DNA from: a virus
Strand: one strand, 5' to 3'
IMG/VR virus record: IMGVR_UViG_3300032309_001623
Coordinates: 1 to 55,037 of that record
DNA: 55,037 nucleotides
The notes beneath the pieces are model-generated. The model did no database searches. It saw nothing but the letters and a program-made list of their open reading frames with translations, and was not told where the DNA came from. How positions within the stretch are numbered: the first letter of the stretch is position 1; every line of letters begins with the position of its first letter. A program made the position numbers and the translations under genes. Positions 21,501 to 36,500 of the stretch are shown in pieces.

Positions 21501-24500
21501 TGATTTTAGACCCCACAAATTGGGATCACATGCCAGATCCACTAATTGCACCAACAATATTTAAGCAACCTGTTAAAGAATCCGCTGCATTAGAAGAAAC
21601 ACCAAAAGAAACAACAAAAACCTTATTACCCTGGATGTAACATGAAGTACACCAAAGAAATCACTGACCGTATTATAGCTGACTACAAGGCTAAGGTGCC
21701 AGTTAAAGACATTGCTACTGCAATTGACGTGCCTGAAAGATCAGTTATAGCAAAATTAAGCTCGCTTGGAGTTTACGAGAAAAAAACTTATGTTAACAAG
21801 CGAGGTGAGCTCCCAGTGAAAAAATCCGAGCATATTGACAGGATTGCAGAATTGCTGGAGGTGAGCTCAGAGACCCTAGAATCGCTGGAAAAGGTAAATA
21901 AAGGGGTACTCAAGTTAATTGAACTTAAATTGACTGAAGCTGACCCTAAACCAGAATAATTGCCCTAATTTAGCTTAAGCCCACATTCGGTGACGTTTGT
22001 GGGCTTTTTTGCGCTTATTAAAGAACACTTTAATATGGGCTGGGTTAAATTAAACATTTCTTTAATAGTGGTGATTGTGGCGGTTTAGGGTCAGAACAAG
22101 AAAACTCACTTGACAAAGTTAGTTGGCCACTATATAATTGGCGCAGGCACGTCAGTTTTTTCTGTGGTGATTCTGACGGGCAAAACAAAGCCCCCTGATC
22201 TGCCGATGAGGGGGCTTTGAAAAGACTGCGTCTAGAATCGTCTGTTTTTTTTTGTGCTCACATCACGACTCAGACTGCCAAGAACCACTTGGACTTACTG
22301 CGTGACCCTAAACCACAGTGACCTGACCAGCTGCGTGAGGTTATGCATGCTGCGCTTTAGTGGAAGGGAAGACTTAATACCTAGTCCACACTAGGATTTA
22401 TATCGGTTTGCGGCCGGTGGAAATAAATGCCTCTGGAGTTTTACGACATACTGTGGCTTAGGGTCGGTTTCTTACAGTTGCCTCTGACTGGACATATTTA
22501 CGAACCCGCCTCAGCTTAGGGTCGAGCCCGTCAGTGGGCTAATCTACCAAGAATATTTAACGTGTATACCAGATAGCACGGCATGGGATATAGGGTCGGC
22601 TCCCTAGGGTTACTCTTTACCACAGCACTACTAAGTTTCAGGGGGTCGCTGCATCAGCCGAAGCTCAACAGACCACCCCTTCCAGTTTTCGTGTTTGTGG
22701 GATTCGTCCTGACCCTAAGTCGCACCAGCGGTTCCGTGGGAGTAGAACGCACACTGGTACAGACACTTAGAGTTTCGCTGAAATTGCATCAGCTCGTCAG
22801 AGGGTTAAGGTGGGCGGTGTGTAGCTTCTCACACCATCAAGTTGTTATCCTACTGTAATTTCGGTCGCATAACACCCAAATTCGTTTGCTAAGGGCTGTG
22901 GCTCGGTTTAAATTTCCCACAATTAAGACGTATCTTCATAAGCAGTAATATATCGCCGAAGACCGCTGTCACCCTGTCTAATCTATATAATAATTATACA
23001 GTAAATAAGCTGCACATTCAAGTAAAAAATAACAGTCGTTGCCACTATGATCTAACTTCGCAGGTGTGTCGACATACAGTGACTGGTTAGTGCGCAAAGA
23101 GATCGCTGACAAACGGGCGGCTGGGTTTTCTCAGTCATTCATTAAGCCCTTCCCGACTGTTTATAAATAAATTATACAGTAATTAGGGTCATTGATCAAG
23201 TTAAGATTTTCTGACCCTAAATTGGTCAAACCAAACGGTTTGCCAACAGCTCGAGGGCTTCGTGGGTAGCTTTCTCCAAGCTCTCCAACACTTCCTCGCT
23301 TGCGCCCACTTTGAGGGCAATCACTGCAACCAGCTGAGCCTTGGTCACACGAGCGCCAGCAGCCTTGCTTTTGGCTTTGTAAACGCCCTCACGAGAGAGT
23401 TTGGCAACCACGCTGCGAGTGGTCTTGCCCAACTGGGTAGCCAAAGCTTCCACAGTTTCGCCAGCTTGGTAGCCGGCAACGAGAGCCTGGGTTTGCTCGG
23501 GGGTATAGTTGGTTTTGGTAGCTTCAGTCATCATATGTCCTTTCAATTGGTTTCTGCGCTGTTTAAAGAATAATTATATCACTACAAGGGCACATCGTCA
23601 AATTCAAAAATGTTGTCGTGTACGTGGATAGCAGGAAGATTTTTGGATAGTTCGGATTCCATGAATTCTGCAAACCACTGCTCCTGATCTAAGCTGAAAA
23701 ATTCGGTGTCTGTCATGAGCCGTTCCCTGTCATCAATAAATAAATTATACAGAAATCAAAAAAAGTTTTCAAATCCAAATTTTTGCACTTGGCCTTACAC
23801 TCACCGGCAGAAAAATTCACTTGACACATAAAGGTTTTGCACTATATAATGGGCGCAGGGAGGTCAAACCCCCAAGAATTTACACTTGCTTTTCCACTGG
23901 CGCAGCCTGGAGAACTACCAAGAATTTACACTAGCTTTTCCACTGGCGCAGCGCGGAGCGCTGTAGTACTAAAGTACTCAATTTCACAATGTGAAATTTA
24001 CCCTGAATGAGAATCATTCGCATTTGGCCGTGGGAACGGAATTTGCTAATAGCAAGAATCGTGCCAGCCCCACAGGCGCAAGAATCGTGCCAGGTTGCAG
24101 AAAAACAACATAGGGGAAAACACCTACAAAAAAGTTCTTGACACCGGCTCCAAAATTGTGGTATAATTTTGGCGCAAATAACCCTACTGGCTGTAGGGTT
24201 ATTAAGCTAAAAAATAACCCTGCGCTGGGCAGGGTTATAAAAAATATGCTAGGGGGATTTTCACCCCCATTCCCGATTAAAAAATCGGATATTAAAAATT
24301 ATATGATAGCATATTTTTTTAAACTGGCTTAGAGTTTGCCAGTGCTTCGAAAATTGCTTTCAAAGCCGATTTGTTCGCTTTTGTGAGCGATTCAATATCA
24401 TTCTCAGGCAAGCGGAGAATTGCGCCGATTGCATCGGCGTGAGCGTCTTTTTTGACGACAGGCTCACCAGTTTTGGAAACATACGTTTTTGCAACGTAGA

Positions 24501-27500
24501 CTTTTTCGCGTGACAGTTTTGCAACCACCGAGCGAACAGTTTTACCGAGATTTTCGGCGATAGTTTCAACCGAAACACCAGCCGAATAATCGGCTACCAT
24601 TTGAGCAGTTTGCTCAATGGTATAATTGACAGTTTTTGTAGCCATTTTCTAACCCTTTCAAGATTGTTTAAAAATTAAATTATAGCAGAAAATTTAGAGT
24701 TGTCAATAACCTATTTTTTGTGGGGTTATTTGCAGTTTTCCGTTTTTCCCTGCTATGGCACATTATAGCACAGATTTTTGTTGTTTTTTAATCACACACA
24801 AAAAATAAGTTATCGAAAAAGCTTGACACCGGCTAAAATTATATGTTATAATTTTGGCGCAAACTCTGCAAACAAAAGTATTCATTTTTGTTTGCAGAGT
24901 TAAACTTTTGTTTTCAGAAAAAGTTAATTAATCCGATTACGTTTGCAATGAAAAATGTACCATTTAGTACACCCAAAGCCTTGTCGCGTTTTTTGTACGC
25001 AACCCACAACCATGAAAGCGAACCAAAAGTAAACAAAACGTATCCGATTTGAAACATTTTAGTTGCAACAGCAAACGAACCAAAAATACTAGTCAGAGTG
25101 CCAAACCAAGAAACAAAAGTAATCATTTTCTCAAAATCTCCATTGTGTGATATTTAACGGGTTCAAGCCCATATTCTACCATGATTTTTTGCCAATTTGC
25201 GCCATGCCCACAATTTTTTTCGGATATTCCAAAAAGGTCAAAATCGGCTTGGTGGATAATTTCATGGGGCAAAATAACTGTAAACATTTGTTTGCGGTAT
25301 TCAGCCGAATGTAAGAAAAATTTATAACCAATTTGAACAATTCTGTCCTCTTGGTGGCACATACCCGCAGTGCGATATAATCTTGCACACAAACGTATTA
25401 CAGGCGGATTAAATTTGCATAATTTAGGATACATTTCGCAAAGCGAATCCCAAATTGTCGCAGTCTCACGCTCTATCAGGGTTTGAAGTTCTTTTCTGTT
25501 CATAGGCAAATTATACATGAAAAACCCGTTGTTTTTTAATCACACACAAAAAATATGTTATCGAAAAAGCTTGACACCGGCTAAAATTATATGCTATAAT
25601 TTTGGCGCAGCAAAGTAGTACTTTTGTTTTCAATTTTATTTGAAAACAAAAGTATTACACAATTATTTTTTCGGAAATAATTTAAAATAAATAATAACCG
25701 ATAAAAATATTACATTTGCGGAATAATTAAATAATAATGGCATATCCATTTTAGGAAATACATATATTATTGTGAATATCTCGCCCATAAACCACATTGA
25801 AATAAATCCCCAAGTTAATCCATCAGAGGATTTTGTTTTAAATGATTCAATGGCTTGCGGTAATCCGCAAAATGCCAATAATATAGAACCAAGCCAGCCG
25901 ATATTTTCCATTTATTATTAATCGGGGTTATTAGCCCCGATTATCTCATTTTGCTATAAAGTGATTTTTAACCTGAAAATCTTGCCAATTATAAGGTTTG
26001 ATATTATCTTGCCAATTGCGTTTTTTGATTATATGCGAGAGAATCGGCAATTCAAAATCTCGGGCATCTTCTAGGGCTGTATGCGGCTCAATAATAATAT
26101 TATTATTAATAAAGCCACACACAATCTCAGCATTGGTTTTAAATGTCATATTGCCATTTTTGGTGGTATTATTAAATTGGTGATTATCAAGTGCAAATTG
26201 TTTAAATGCTTTTTTATTGCAGATATTACCAATTGAGGCTTGCCAAAGGCAAAAGCGAGAATTAAACCCTGATAAATCAATACCAGTATTTGCACATTTT
26301 GACAAATCAAAAGCCAGATTATATGCAGTTAATGAGGGATTATATTTGCCAATGGCTTGATTAATCCATTTATTAATAGCATTAACTGAAGCCAACATTC
26401 TCACGCCATTATCTAGCATGGCATCATAGGTGGCTTTGCGCTTATGCAAACCAGCATAACCCCAAATATCATTAGCATTTTTATCATGGAATAATTCCAT
26501 TGTGCTATAATGACCCGAAACCAAAACCGCACATTGATTGTAAATCTTACCATTACGATCAACGATCACAATGGCAAAATCTGCCACAGTATCATTAATG
26601 GTTGTTTCAGTATCGAGAATTGCAAAAAACTGCTTTTTAGCCATTGTGTGCCTTAGTTGGTAAGCCTAGATTATATCATAAAATTTTTTTGCATAGTGTT
26701 GTATTTTAAACACACACAAAAAATAAGTTATCAAAAAAAGCTTGACAAGCCCCAATTATATAGTATATAATTGGCGCCCCGAAAACGAAAGTATTACATT
26801 TCGTTTTCGTTTGCAAACCTTGGTTTTCAATGCCCTTGTTTGCTTGGCACATAAACCCCACGAATATTAAAACGATCACAAACCGCTTTAAGATAATCTA
26901 CATTATCCTCATAAAAAGTAAATTCAGCATCTTTGAAATTTAGCAAATTAAAGAATTTAGCCAAACCTGCAATTTTGAGTTTTGCGCCTGATATAGTGTC
27001 GCCATCAGTGCGAGAGATGATATAATCGGGTTCGCCTAAAATCTCACGAATAAATTGATTATCAGCGGAACGCAAAACGCGGGCAGTAGCAATAATAACA
27101 AAACAATTCTCGTTTGTGAGATCATTTTTATATTGTTCTGCCAATGGTAACAAAGTATCAGACATTGCACGATACTCATTTTCACGCCAATAACCCAAGT
27201 CGATACGCTCGCCATTGTCATCAATGATAGTACGATAACGATGCAGAGAATCCACGATTGTGCCATCCATGTCATAAATTGAAACCTTTGTGATTTTAGC
27301 CATTTGCTTGTTTCCTTGTTGCGATGAAATCATTATACATCAAAAATCAGCCCTACAACAAAAATTTTGCGTTTTTGCAAAAATACAACATAGGTGAAAA
27401 CACCTAGCAAAAAATCCTTGACACGCCCCAATTATATGTGATATAATTGGCGCCTCAAAAGTAGTACCTTTGTTTTCAATTTTCTTGAAAACAAAGGTAT

Positions 27501-30500
27501 TCATTTAGCCCCTTGCTGGACCAGTTGCCTTAGCCATAAAATCCTCAAATTCCCATTGGGCATTTGAACCCCAACCCTCAGCAATTTTTTGCTCAGGTGT
27601 CATGGATTCTATAACCTTAATCAAACCCTCACGCTGGGCTTGCAAGAATTCCATAGAATTCCATTCTTCTTGCGTCCAATGCCTAGGACGCATCCCATGC
27701 ACATCTTTATAAAAATCCCACAATTCGGTTTGCAGGTCGTTCAACAGTTGTTGACTGGTCATAGGTCATCCTCAGAAAAAAATTGTTCAAGTGCGCCATT
27801 ATACTCGGCAAGGTTTGCAAATGCAAGCCCATGCCGATCACAAAAGCGATGGAATCGTGAAAGTTGTTTTTCAGTGTATTTTGTTTTCATGTGTTTATTA
27901 TACCAAGTTTTCAGCAAAAAAGTCAAGTGTGTAAAAATACAACATAGGGGAAAACACCTATTGACACCGTTGCCATTATACAGGTATAATGGCGCCGCCA
28001 GCAAACGAAAGTATTACATTTCGTTTTGTAGGCATTTTGTTTTCAATTTTTATCAACGCCCTTGAGATAGATTTCTTCTATCTCAAAGTGATTGCCCATA
28101 GCCTTAGCCAATCGTTTAAAGTGTCTACCATGTATCTCAGTCTTACCATTTTCTTCTTGCCATGCGTGAATAAGCTCATGGGCTAACAGTGCATTAAACT
28201 CTCGCACATTATCGCCAACATGAATTGTAATTCTATGCTCCAACAGTTTACCAGTCTTATCAGAATATCTGGCAATGTAAAGCCCGTCAAAGTGCTTATT
28301 GTTGCGAGTATTAACACGCACAACAACAGGCTTAGTTAAGCCTAAAAATTTAATGAATGTGTGAAGGTTTTGCATGGCTAGATTATAGCATAAAAATGTA
28401 GGGGCATAAAGCCCCTACAATCTATCAGGCTTTCTCAGCCTTGATGAAATCTGCAATCTTAGCGAGTGCAGTCTTGTTAGCCTTAGTGAGTGATTCCATG
28501 TCAGCCTCACTCAAGCCCAATGCTTGACCGATATAATCAGCGTGAGCATCTTTCTTAACAACAGCCTCACCAGTCTTAGTGGTGTAGGTCTTAGCCTTGT
28601 AAACTTTCTCACGAGAAAGTTTAGCAACAACAGAGCGAACAGTTTTGCCCAATGCTTCAGCAATGGATTCAACAGCTACACCAGCTTGATAGTCAGCGAC
28701 CATCTGGGCGGTTTGCTCAGGGGTATAGTTTACAGTTTTTGCAGTCATTTCATTTTCTCCAAAGTTGAAAGGGTTAAGGGGTCATCACAAAAGCAAAGTA
28801 TAGCACGAAAGGCAAGGCAATGCAAGCCATGCACAATGCTAAATCTAAAAATTCTTGAAGTTTGTTCATAGTGTCTTTCGTTGTCATGTGTTTATTATAG
28901 CCCAAAAAACCAGAAAAATTCAAGTGTGTAAAAATACAACATAGGGACAAACACCTATTGACGGGGTAGAACAATCTGTGATATACTGACAGGGGGGTTA
29001 TCAGACTCTAAAAACCACACACGCTGCTGGACCCCCTGGCACGGCCTAACATTGAAAATTTACTCAAACACAATAAGGTGCGCATGAAATTCACGTGCCA
29101 CGTGACCCTAAACCACCAAAACCACCACAAAAAAATCAACTTGCTCCGACAACGCTAACCTGATATAATAACCCAAAAAGGATTCTTTTATGACACAAAA
29201 TCTACCTGCCGAAATCATCAAGCTGGCCCCTGAAATGCTTGAAGTAGCAAACTGCTACTTGCAACTCAATGACCCCAGAAAGGTGGCCCAAGAGCTGGAC
29301 ATAGAAGTTGAAGTAGTAACAGACTATCTCAAGCGCAGAGAAGTAAAACAGTATATTGATGCTGTGTTTTTTGACTCAGGTTACAACAACCGTTTCTTAA
29401 TGCGCAGAGCTATGGATGCCCTTATCAAGCAAAAGTTTCAAGAGCTGGAGGAGGCCGGAGCCGGCTCACAAAAGGACATCTCAGAACTCTTAGCCCTTTC
29501 GCACAAGATGAGCATGGATCTCATGGACAAGGAGATTCAATTGGAGAAAATCCGTTCGGGCACTGCACCGCAAAAGCAAGTTAACGTGCAAATCAACGAA
29601 GGCTTAGACGGCAGCAAGTACTCTAAGTTGGTACAACAACTGATCTCAGGTGAGGGTGTATAATGCCAAGACCCTTACACTTTATTACACGCGAAAAAGA
29701 ACTAGAGCTGATTAACAGGTTATTAACCACAGTAGACTCTAGTTATTTTAACCCTAAAACCACTTGTGTTGTTATGGTTTCGCCTGACTACTCAGCCACA
29801 GTAGCCATGCACTTGGCTCATGCTTGGTCGCAAGCTGGAGAAATGCTGCCTATTGTAACCCTAGACGTGCCTTACCCCGGTGAAGCCACAGACCAGTACC
29901 TTGACACCCTTTTAGCCCGAGAGTCAGAGTTCACCAAGTATCAGCACCTAGTACTAGTGGAGGCTGGCATAATTCGTGGCGGCAACTGGCAGTGGATTTT
30001 AAAAACCTTGACAGGCTTTGGTTTTCACCGTAAACAGATCTCACTAGTAGCCTTATGTGAGAACGTTCACAGCGCTACCAAGTCAGATTATGTAGGCGAG
30101 TACTATGATGATGCCGAAGCTGAGCTCATGTTTTACTTTGAACGCTTTAATAAACACTGGACACGATAATGGCACACTATCGCGCAATTTTTATTTCAGA
30201 TGTGCATTTAGGTACTGTGGACTCACAAGCTGAAAAGCTGTGCGATTTTCTTAAACACAACACTTGCGAAACCTTATACCTAGTAGGCGATATCTTAGAT
30301 ATTTGGAAGATTCAGCAGAATCGCTGGCGTTGGCGTCAGTCGCATACTAACGTAGTGCGTCGTGTTTTAACTTATGCCAAGCGCGGCACCAGGGTCATCT
30401 ACATTGCTGGCAACCACGACGAGTTTTTACGTCCACTAATGCCTTATGATATAGGCTTTGGCAATATTGAAATTGCTAATCAAGCTACTCATGTGGGGTT

Positions 30501-33500
30501 GGATGGTCGCCGTTACCTAGTAACACACGGTGACTTATTTGACGGCATTACTGCACTAGCGCCCTGGCTAAGCTTTTTAGGCGACAAAGCCTATGACTTT
30601 GTGCTGGGCTTAAACACTAAATTTAATTGGTTGCGTCATCGCATGGGCTTTGGCTACTGGAGTTTATCGCAGTACCTAAAGTCTAAAGTTAAACGTGCCG
30701 TTGACTTTGTGTTTAAATTTGAGCAAAATTTGGTAGCCTACTGTAAGAAGCGTGGGTTTGATGGTGTGATCTGCGGACACATACATCATGCAGAAATCAA
30801 GATGATTGACGGTGTTGTCTACATGAATGACGGTGACTGGGTTGAATCGTGTACTGCTTTAGTAGAACACCTGGATGGTTTGTGGGAAATTGTAACTTGG
30901 ACAAAATATGATGACGCTACATGATCAGGTTACCATTGTGGTTCCCAGCAAAAATGAAGAAGATTACATTGCACACCTACTGTACGCACTGCGTGAGCAG
31001 GCCGTTGGCACTACCCGCATCATTATTGCTGATTGCAGCACTGACTCAACTCGCGAAGTTATTTCGGCTAACAGCCACGGTCTCAATATAGAAGTTATAG
31101 AGGGTGGACCTGTTAGTATAGCAAAGAATCGAGCTGCAGCTTTAGCAACTACTCCGTATATCTTATTCATAGACGCTGACGTCAGGTTTTTTGAGCCTGC
31201 TGTTATTTGGGATTGTGTACAGGCAATAGACTCCAAAAACTTAGACTTGGTAGGATTAAATGTCAGATGCTATGACTCAGACCGTCGCGCACAAGTTGCG
31301 TTTGGTTTATTTAATTTGGTAAACCGTGTACTAAAGCACTTTTCACCTTTTGCGGTAGGTGCTTTTATGCTTGTGCGCCGTAGCCGCTTTGTCGAGCTTG
31401 GCGGCTTTCCTGAACACTGCACTACATCAGAAGACTACTTTTTATCAAAACAGTTTAGCTGCAAGAAGTTTAGTTTAATGCCACACTATTTTGGACAAGA
31501 CTCACGCCGTTTTAAAAAGATGGGATACTTTGGTATGGCTGCCTACTTAGTCAAAAACTTTTTAAACAGAAATAATGCTGAATACTGGCAGCAGCTTCAT
31601 CATAACCGTTATTGGAATTAAATGTTAGAAACAATTTGTGAAGTAATGCTGGACGCATATCAACGTAACTGGATTACTGCTAGAGACGGCAACTGCTCAA
31701 TTCGCCACCACGACCGTGACCACTTTTACATTACTCCATCAGGAACACGTAAACAAACCTTACAGCCTGATCAATTTAAAAAAATTAGGTTAACTACTCA
31801 AATAAATCCTGTGCCGCCGTTTTTAACCACAGGCTGGGAAGTTATGGAATATACCGATATATCCGCTAAACTAGCTCCATCAGGAGAGCTGCCCCTACAC
31901 TTTGGTTTGCAACAAAAATTAGGTCAACATTGTGGAGACACCCGAGTAGTTGTACACGTACACCCTACTTATACTATAGCTGCTATGCACGCAGGTATTG
32001 ACTTGCATACTATTAGCCAAGCATTTCCAGAACTAAATCGTTATACTAAAGTAGCTCCTGTGGTTGGTCAAGTAGCACCTATTTCACAGGAACTAGCCGA
32101 TTGCTGTCACCAGGCATTTGCTTTGGACCACTTGGGCACTATTAGTTATGACATTGTGGGTATTACAGGTCACGGTGTTGTTGCTGTGGATACATCACCT
32201 TGGCGTGCTTACGAACACATTGAACGCCTAGAGCACATCTGCCAAATAGTATTAGCGTCAGGACGTTATCAATGCTAACCATCTCCAGACCAGACGTTAA
32301 CTGTGATGTGATTGTGGACTTTCCGGCAACTACCCGCTTTATCAAGTTGCCGATTGTAAACTATCTCAAGCTCTTAGACATTTACGATACCATCAACAGA
32401 CCCCAAGTTGCATTAATCAACGCAGTCAACGATCCCAAGTACCGATTCGTCTGCGCTGCGCTTGCACGCAGATTAGGCAAAACCTACATAGCCAACATTA
32501 TTGGGCAGCTAGTCACCTTAGTGCCTGGGTCAAATGTCTTGATTATTTCGCCTAACTACAACTTAAGCTCAATTTCTTTTGAACTGCAACGTAAACTCAT
32601 CAAGCACTTTGATCTAGAAGTTGCCAGAGACAACTTAAAGGATAAAATAATTGAACTGGAAAACGGCAGCACTATACGCATGGGTAGCTTATCTACTGTT
32701 GATAGTACAGTTGGTAGGTCATATGATCTTATTATATTTGATGAAGCTGCCTTAGGTGAAGGTGGTGAGGCTGCATTTAACGTTGCACTTCGTCCAACCT
32801 TAGACAAGCCCAACGCCAAAGCTATCTTTATTTCAACGCCGCGCGGTCGCAACAACTGGTTTTCACAATTTTGGAATCGTGGCTTTGATCCCAACTTTCC
32901 GGAATGGATTAGCTTACAAGCTGACTACTCGGAGAATACCCGCATGGCTGAGTCAGATGTAGCTGAGGCCAGGCGGTCTATGAGCAAGGCTGAGTTTGAA
33001 CAAGAATACTTAGCATCATTTACTGTGTTTGAGGGTCAAATTTACGCACTTGCTGACGACAGTATTGCTGAGTTGCCTGAAACTATACGTGGCGAAGCCA
33101 TTGCTGGCTGTGACCCTGGCTATCGTGACGCAACAGCATTTGTGGTTATAGTTTATGACGGTATCACCGACTGTTTTTGGATTGTTGACGAATACTTAAA
33201 GTCCGAACAAACCACAGCCCAACACGCAGCAGAGTTTCAAGTCTTATGTTCACGTTGGGGTGTTGAAGTAATCTTTATTGACTCGGCTGCTGCACAATTT
33301 GCATCAGACCTTGCTTATCAATACGACCTTTCAACCACCAAAGCCAAAAAAGACGTACTACCCGGAATCGCCTATGTGCAAACTTTAGTAGCGCAGGGAA
33401 GACTAAAGATCGCTCCTCATTGCACCGAAGTCTTAGCTATGTTCGATCAGTATCGTTGGGATACTCGTGAAGGCTTGCAAAGAGAGCGCCCTATGCATGA

Positions 33501-36500
33501 TGAATATTCACACATGGCTGACGCAGTTAGATACGCATTGTATACTTATACCATATAGGTAGCAAAAATATCGTGTTGACATTTTCTTGCCTACGGAGTA
33601 TAATACTAGTAATTGCATGACGCATGCCAAGAAAAAATTCTCGGCACAAAGGATAATAATGACGGATGAACAATACGCAAATTTGATGCGAGTAGCTTTT
33701 GCATCAGAATACAGCTTTTACTTAAAAGCACAAAATTTCCATTGGAATGTAGAAGGTTCGTTGTTTCCACAATACCACGAATTCTTTGGTAACATCTACG
33801 AAGAAGTAGGTTCTAGCATTGATACATTTGCTGAACAGCTACGTGCTTTACGTATTTATGCGCCAGCAGCGTTTGAAACCCTAGATGAACTTTCAGAAGT
33901 TGAATGTCAAGAGTCTGTACCTGATGGTATGCAAATGACTCAAGAACTACTAGCTGATTCAGACTTAATGTGTGAAATGTTCAAAGCAGTATATCAAGCT
34001 GCTGAAGCTCAGGGTGATTATGGTTTAGCTAACTTTTTAGCAGACCGTCAAGACGCACACAAAAAGCATTCATGGATGTTGCGTAGCACTTTAAAATAAT
34101 GGCAAAAAACACAAATAAACGGATACCAGTAAAATGGGTACGTGATCGAGCTAAAGCAGCTTACGAGAAGCAAGACCACTGTTGTGTCTGTGACACCAGT
34201 GTTGATCTTGAACTACATCACTTACACTCCGTTACCATACTGTTGGAAAGATGGGCTGAACGCAAAGGCTATGACATTTCTACTGACGATGGCATTTTAG
34301 CTGTAAGAGACGAGTTTATTGCAGAGCATCATGACGAGTTGTATGTGCAGGTTTACACCCTTTGTAACCCTCACCACGTTGCGCTTCATGGTGTTTATGG
34401 TAAAGCTCCTAAACCTGGGTCGGAACCGAAACAGGCTCGATGGATCGAGATACAGCGTGAAAAGCATTTAACAGGTGGTCGTGATATACCCAAAACTAGT
34501 TCAGGTAGTTTTTTCTCAGAATTTATCTAAGGAAAATTATGAACTGGTTTCAAAAAAGCACTGAGTGGGTTCGCGAGAAACTAAACCCAGCTCAAGTAAG
34601 AATTGCACAAAGTGAGGGTACTAGAATTGGTACCACCGCTAAAATCGGTTATTTACAAGCATTTCAAAAAGTAGAAGCTGTAAATAGAGCCGTTAACATG
34701 GTAGTGTCTGCCGCTTCAAGTTTGGACTACGATGTTAAAGACAAAGTACATGATGGTGTTGTTGTTGGTATTCGCCAAAAACAACTAGCCACCCTGCTGA
34801 ATTTTAGGCCTAATCCCTATCAGTCAGCACAAGAATTCAGAATGGCAATCTTTAAAGATTTGATCTTGGATGGTAACGTGTTTATACACTTTGATGGTGT
34901 ATTTATGTACCACCTGCCAGCAATTGAAGTACAGATTTTACCAGATACTAAAACGTTTATTAGTGGATATTTATATAACGGATTAACTGAGTTTAAAGAG
35001 TCAGAAGTATTTCACTTTAAAGATATTAACTCCAGAAGTATTTATCGTGGTAGTAGCAGAATTGAGTCGGCAGAACAGTCGATCAACTTGTTGTACTCCA
35101 TGAAAGAGTTTCAAGACCAGTTCTTTGATAACGGTGCTGTGTTTGGCTTAGTGTTAACTAGCGATAACACGCTTTCACAAGTTGCCAAAGAAAGAACAAT
35201 TCAAAACTGGTTACAAAGATATAGTGCTAAGGCTGGTGGTAAAAAGCCAGTAATCTTAGACTCAGGACTTAAACCTAGTTCCCTATCTAACACAAATTTC
35301 AAAGACATGGATTTTGATCAGTCGATCCAAACTCACAGCTCTATGATATTGCAAGCAATTGGAGTTCCGCCAATCTTATTAGAAGGCGGCAACAATGCCA
35401 ATATTAGTCCTAATTTAAGACTATTCTACTTAGAAACAGTAATGCCTATAGTTAGACGTTTTACGTCTGCCTTAGAAAGATATTACGGTTACGACATTGA
35501 AGCAATTACAAGTTCAGTTTCCGCCCTACAACCAGAATTAAAAGACATTGCTGCATATCACTCCACGTTAGTTAATGCAGGAATTATTACAGCTAACGAA
35601 GCACGAACAGAATTACGTTATAGCACCATTACAGGCAATGACGAATTAAGAATACCAGCAAATATTGCTGGTTCAGCTGCTAACCCAGCTACTGGAGGAC
35701 GTCCCGCCTCCGCAAAAGAATAACAAGGGGTAAAAATGGTAGATAAAAACAAAGTACTAACGCTTACTAGTACATTCACAAAAAGTAATGATCTACCTAC
35801 CAAAAACGATATTATTGACTCTGTTATGATCGAAGGTTACGCAAGTACCAACGATGTGGACAGACAAGGCGATATTGTACCAGCCAGTGTTTGGACGGCG
35901 GGCATGGAGAATTACTTGAAAAATCCAGTAATTCTTGCTTATCACGAACACTGTGAGCCAATTGGTAGGATGGTGGAACACAGAATTGACGAAAAGGGAT
36001 TGTGGATTAAAGCCAGAATCTCGGCAGCAGCAGAAGATGTGTTCAATCTTGTAAAAGACGGCGTATTAACTGCATTTAGCATTGGCTTCCGCATCGTCGA
36101 TGCAGAGTACAATTCAGCTGCAGAGCTGTTTGTAGTAAAAGAACTGGAATTGCACGAAATATCTGTTGTGTCAGTACCAGCAAATCAAAATACAATTTTC
36201 AGTCTTTCTAAAGCATTTAATACTGCTGAAGAATTTAAATCTTTCAAAATGCAATTTGCACCCAAAAGCGAGTCAGCTAAAGGGCTAGAATCCTCTACGG
36301 AAGCAAAAAGCGATATTAATAAGGAATGGAACATCATGGATCCAAAAGAATTAGAACAAATGTTGGCTAAGGCTGCCTCTACAGCTGCTGAGCAAACTGC
36401 GAAAGCAATTGCCGAACAACAAGCCAAGTCCGTAGCTGAACAAGCTGCAAAAGAAAAACAACAAGCTGAATTTGACGAAAAAGTTAAAGCAGCTGTAATT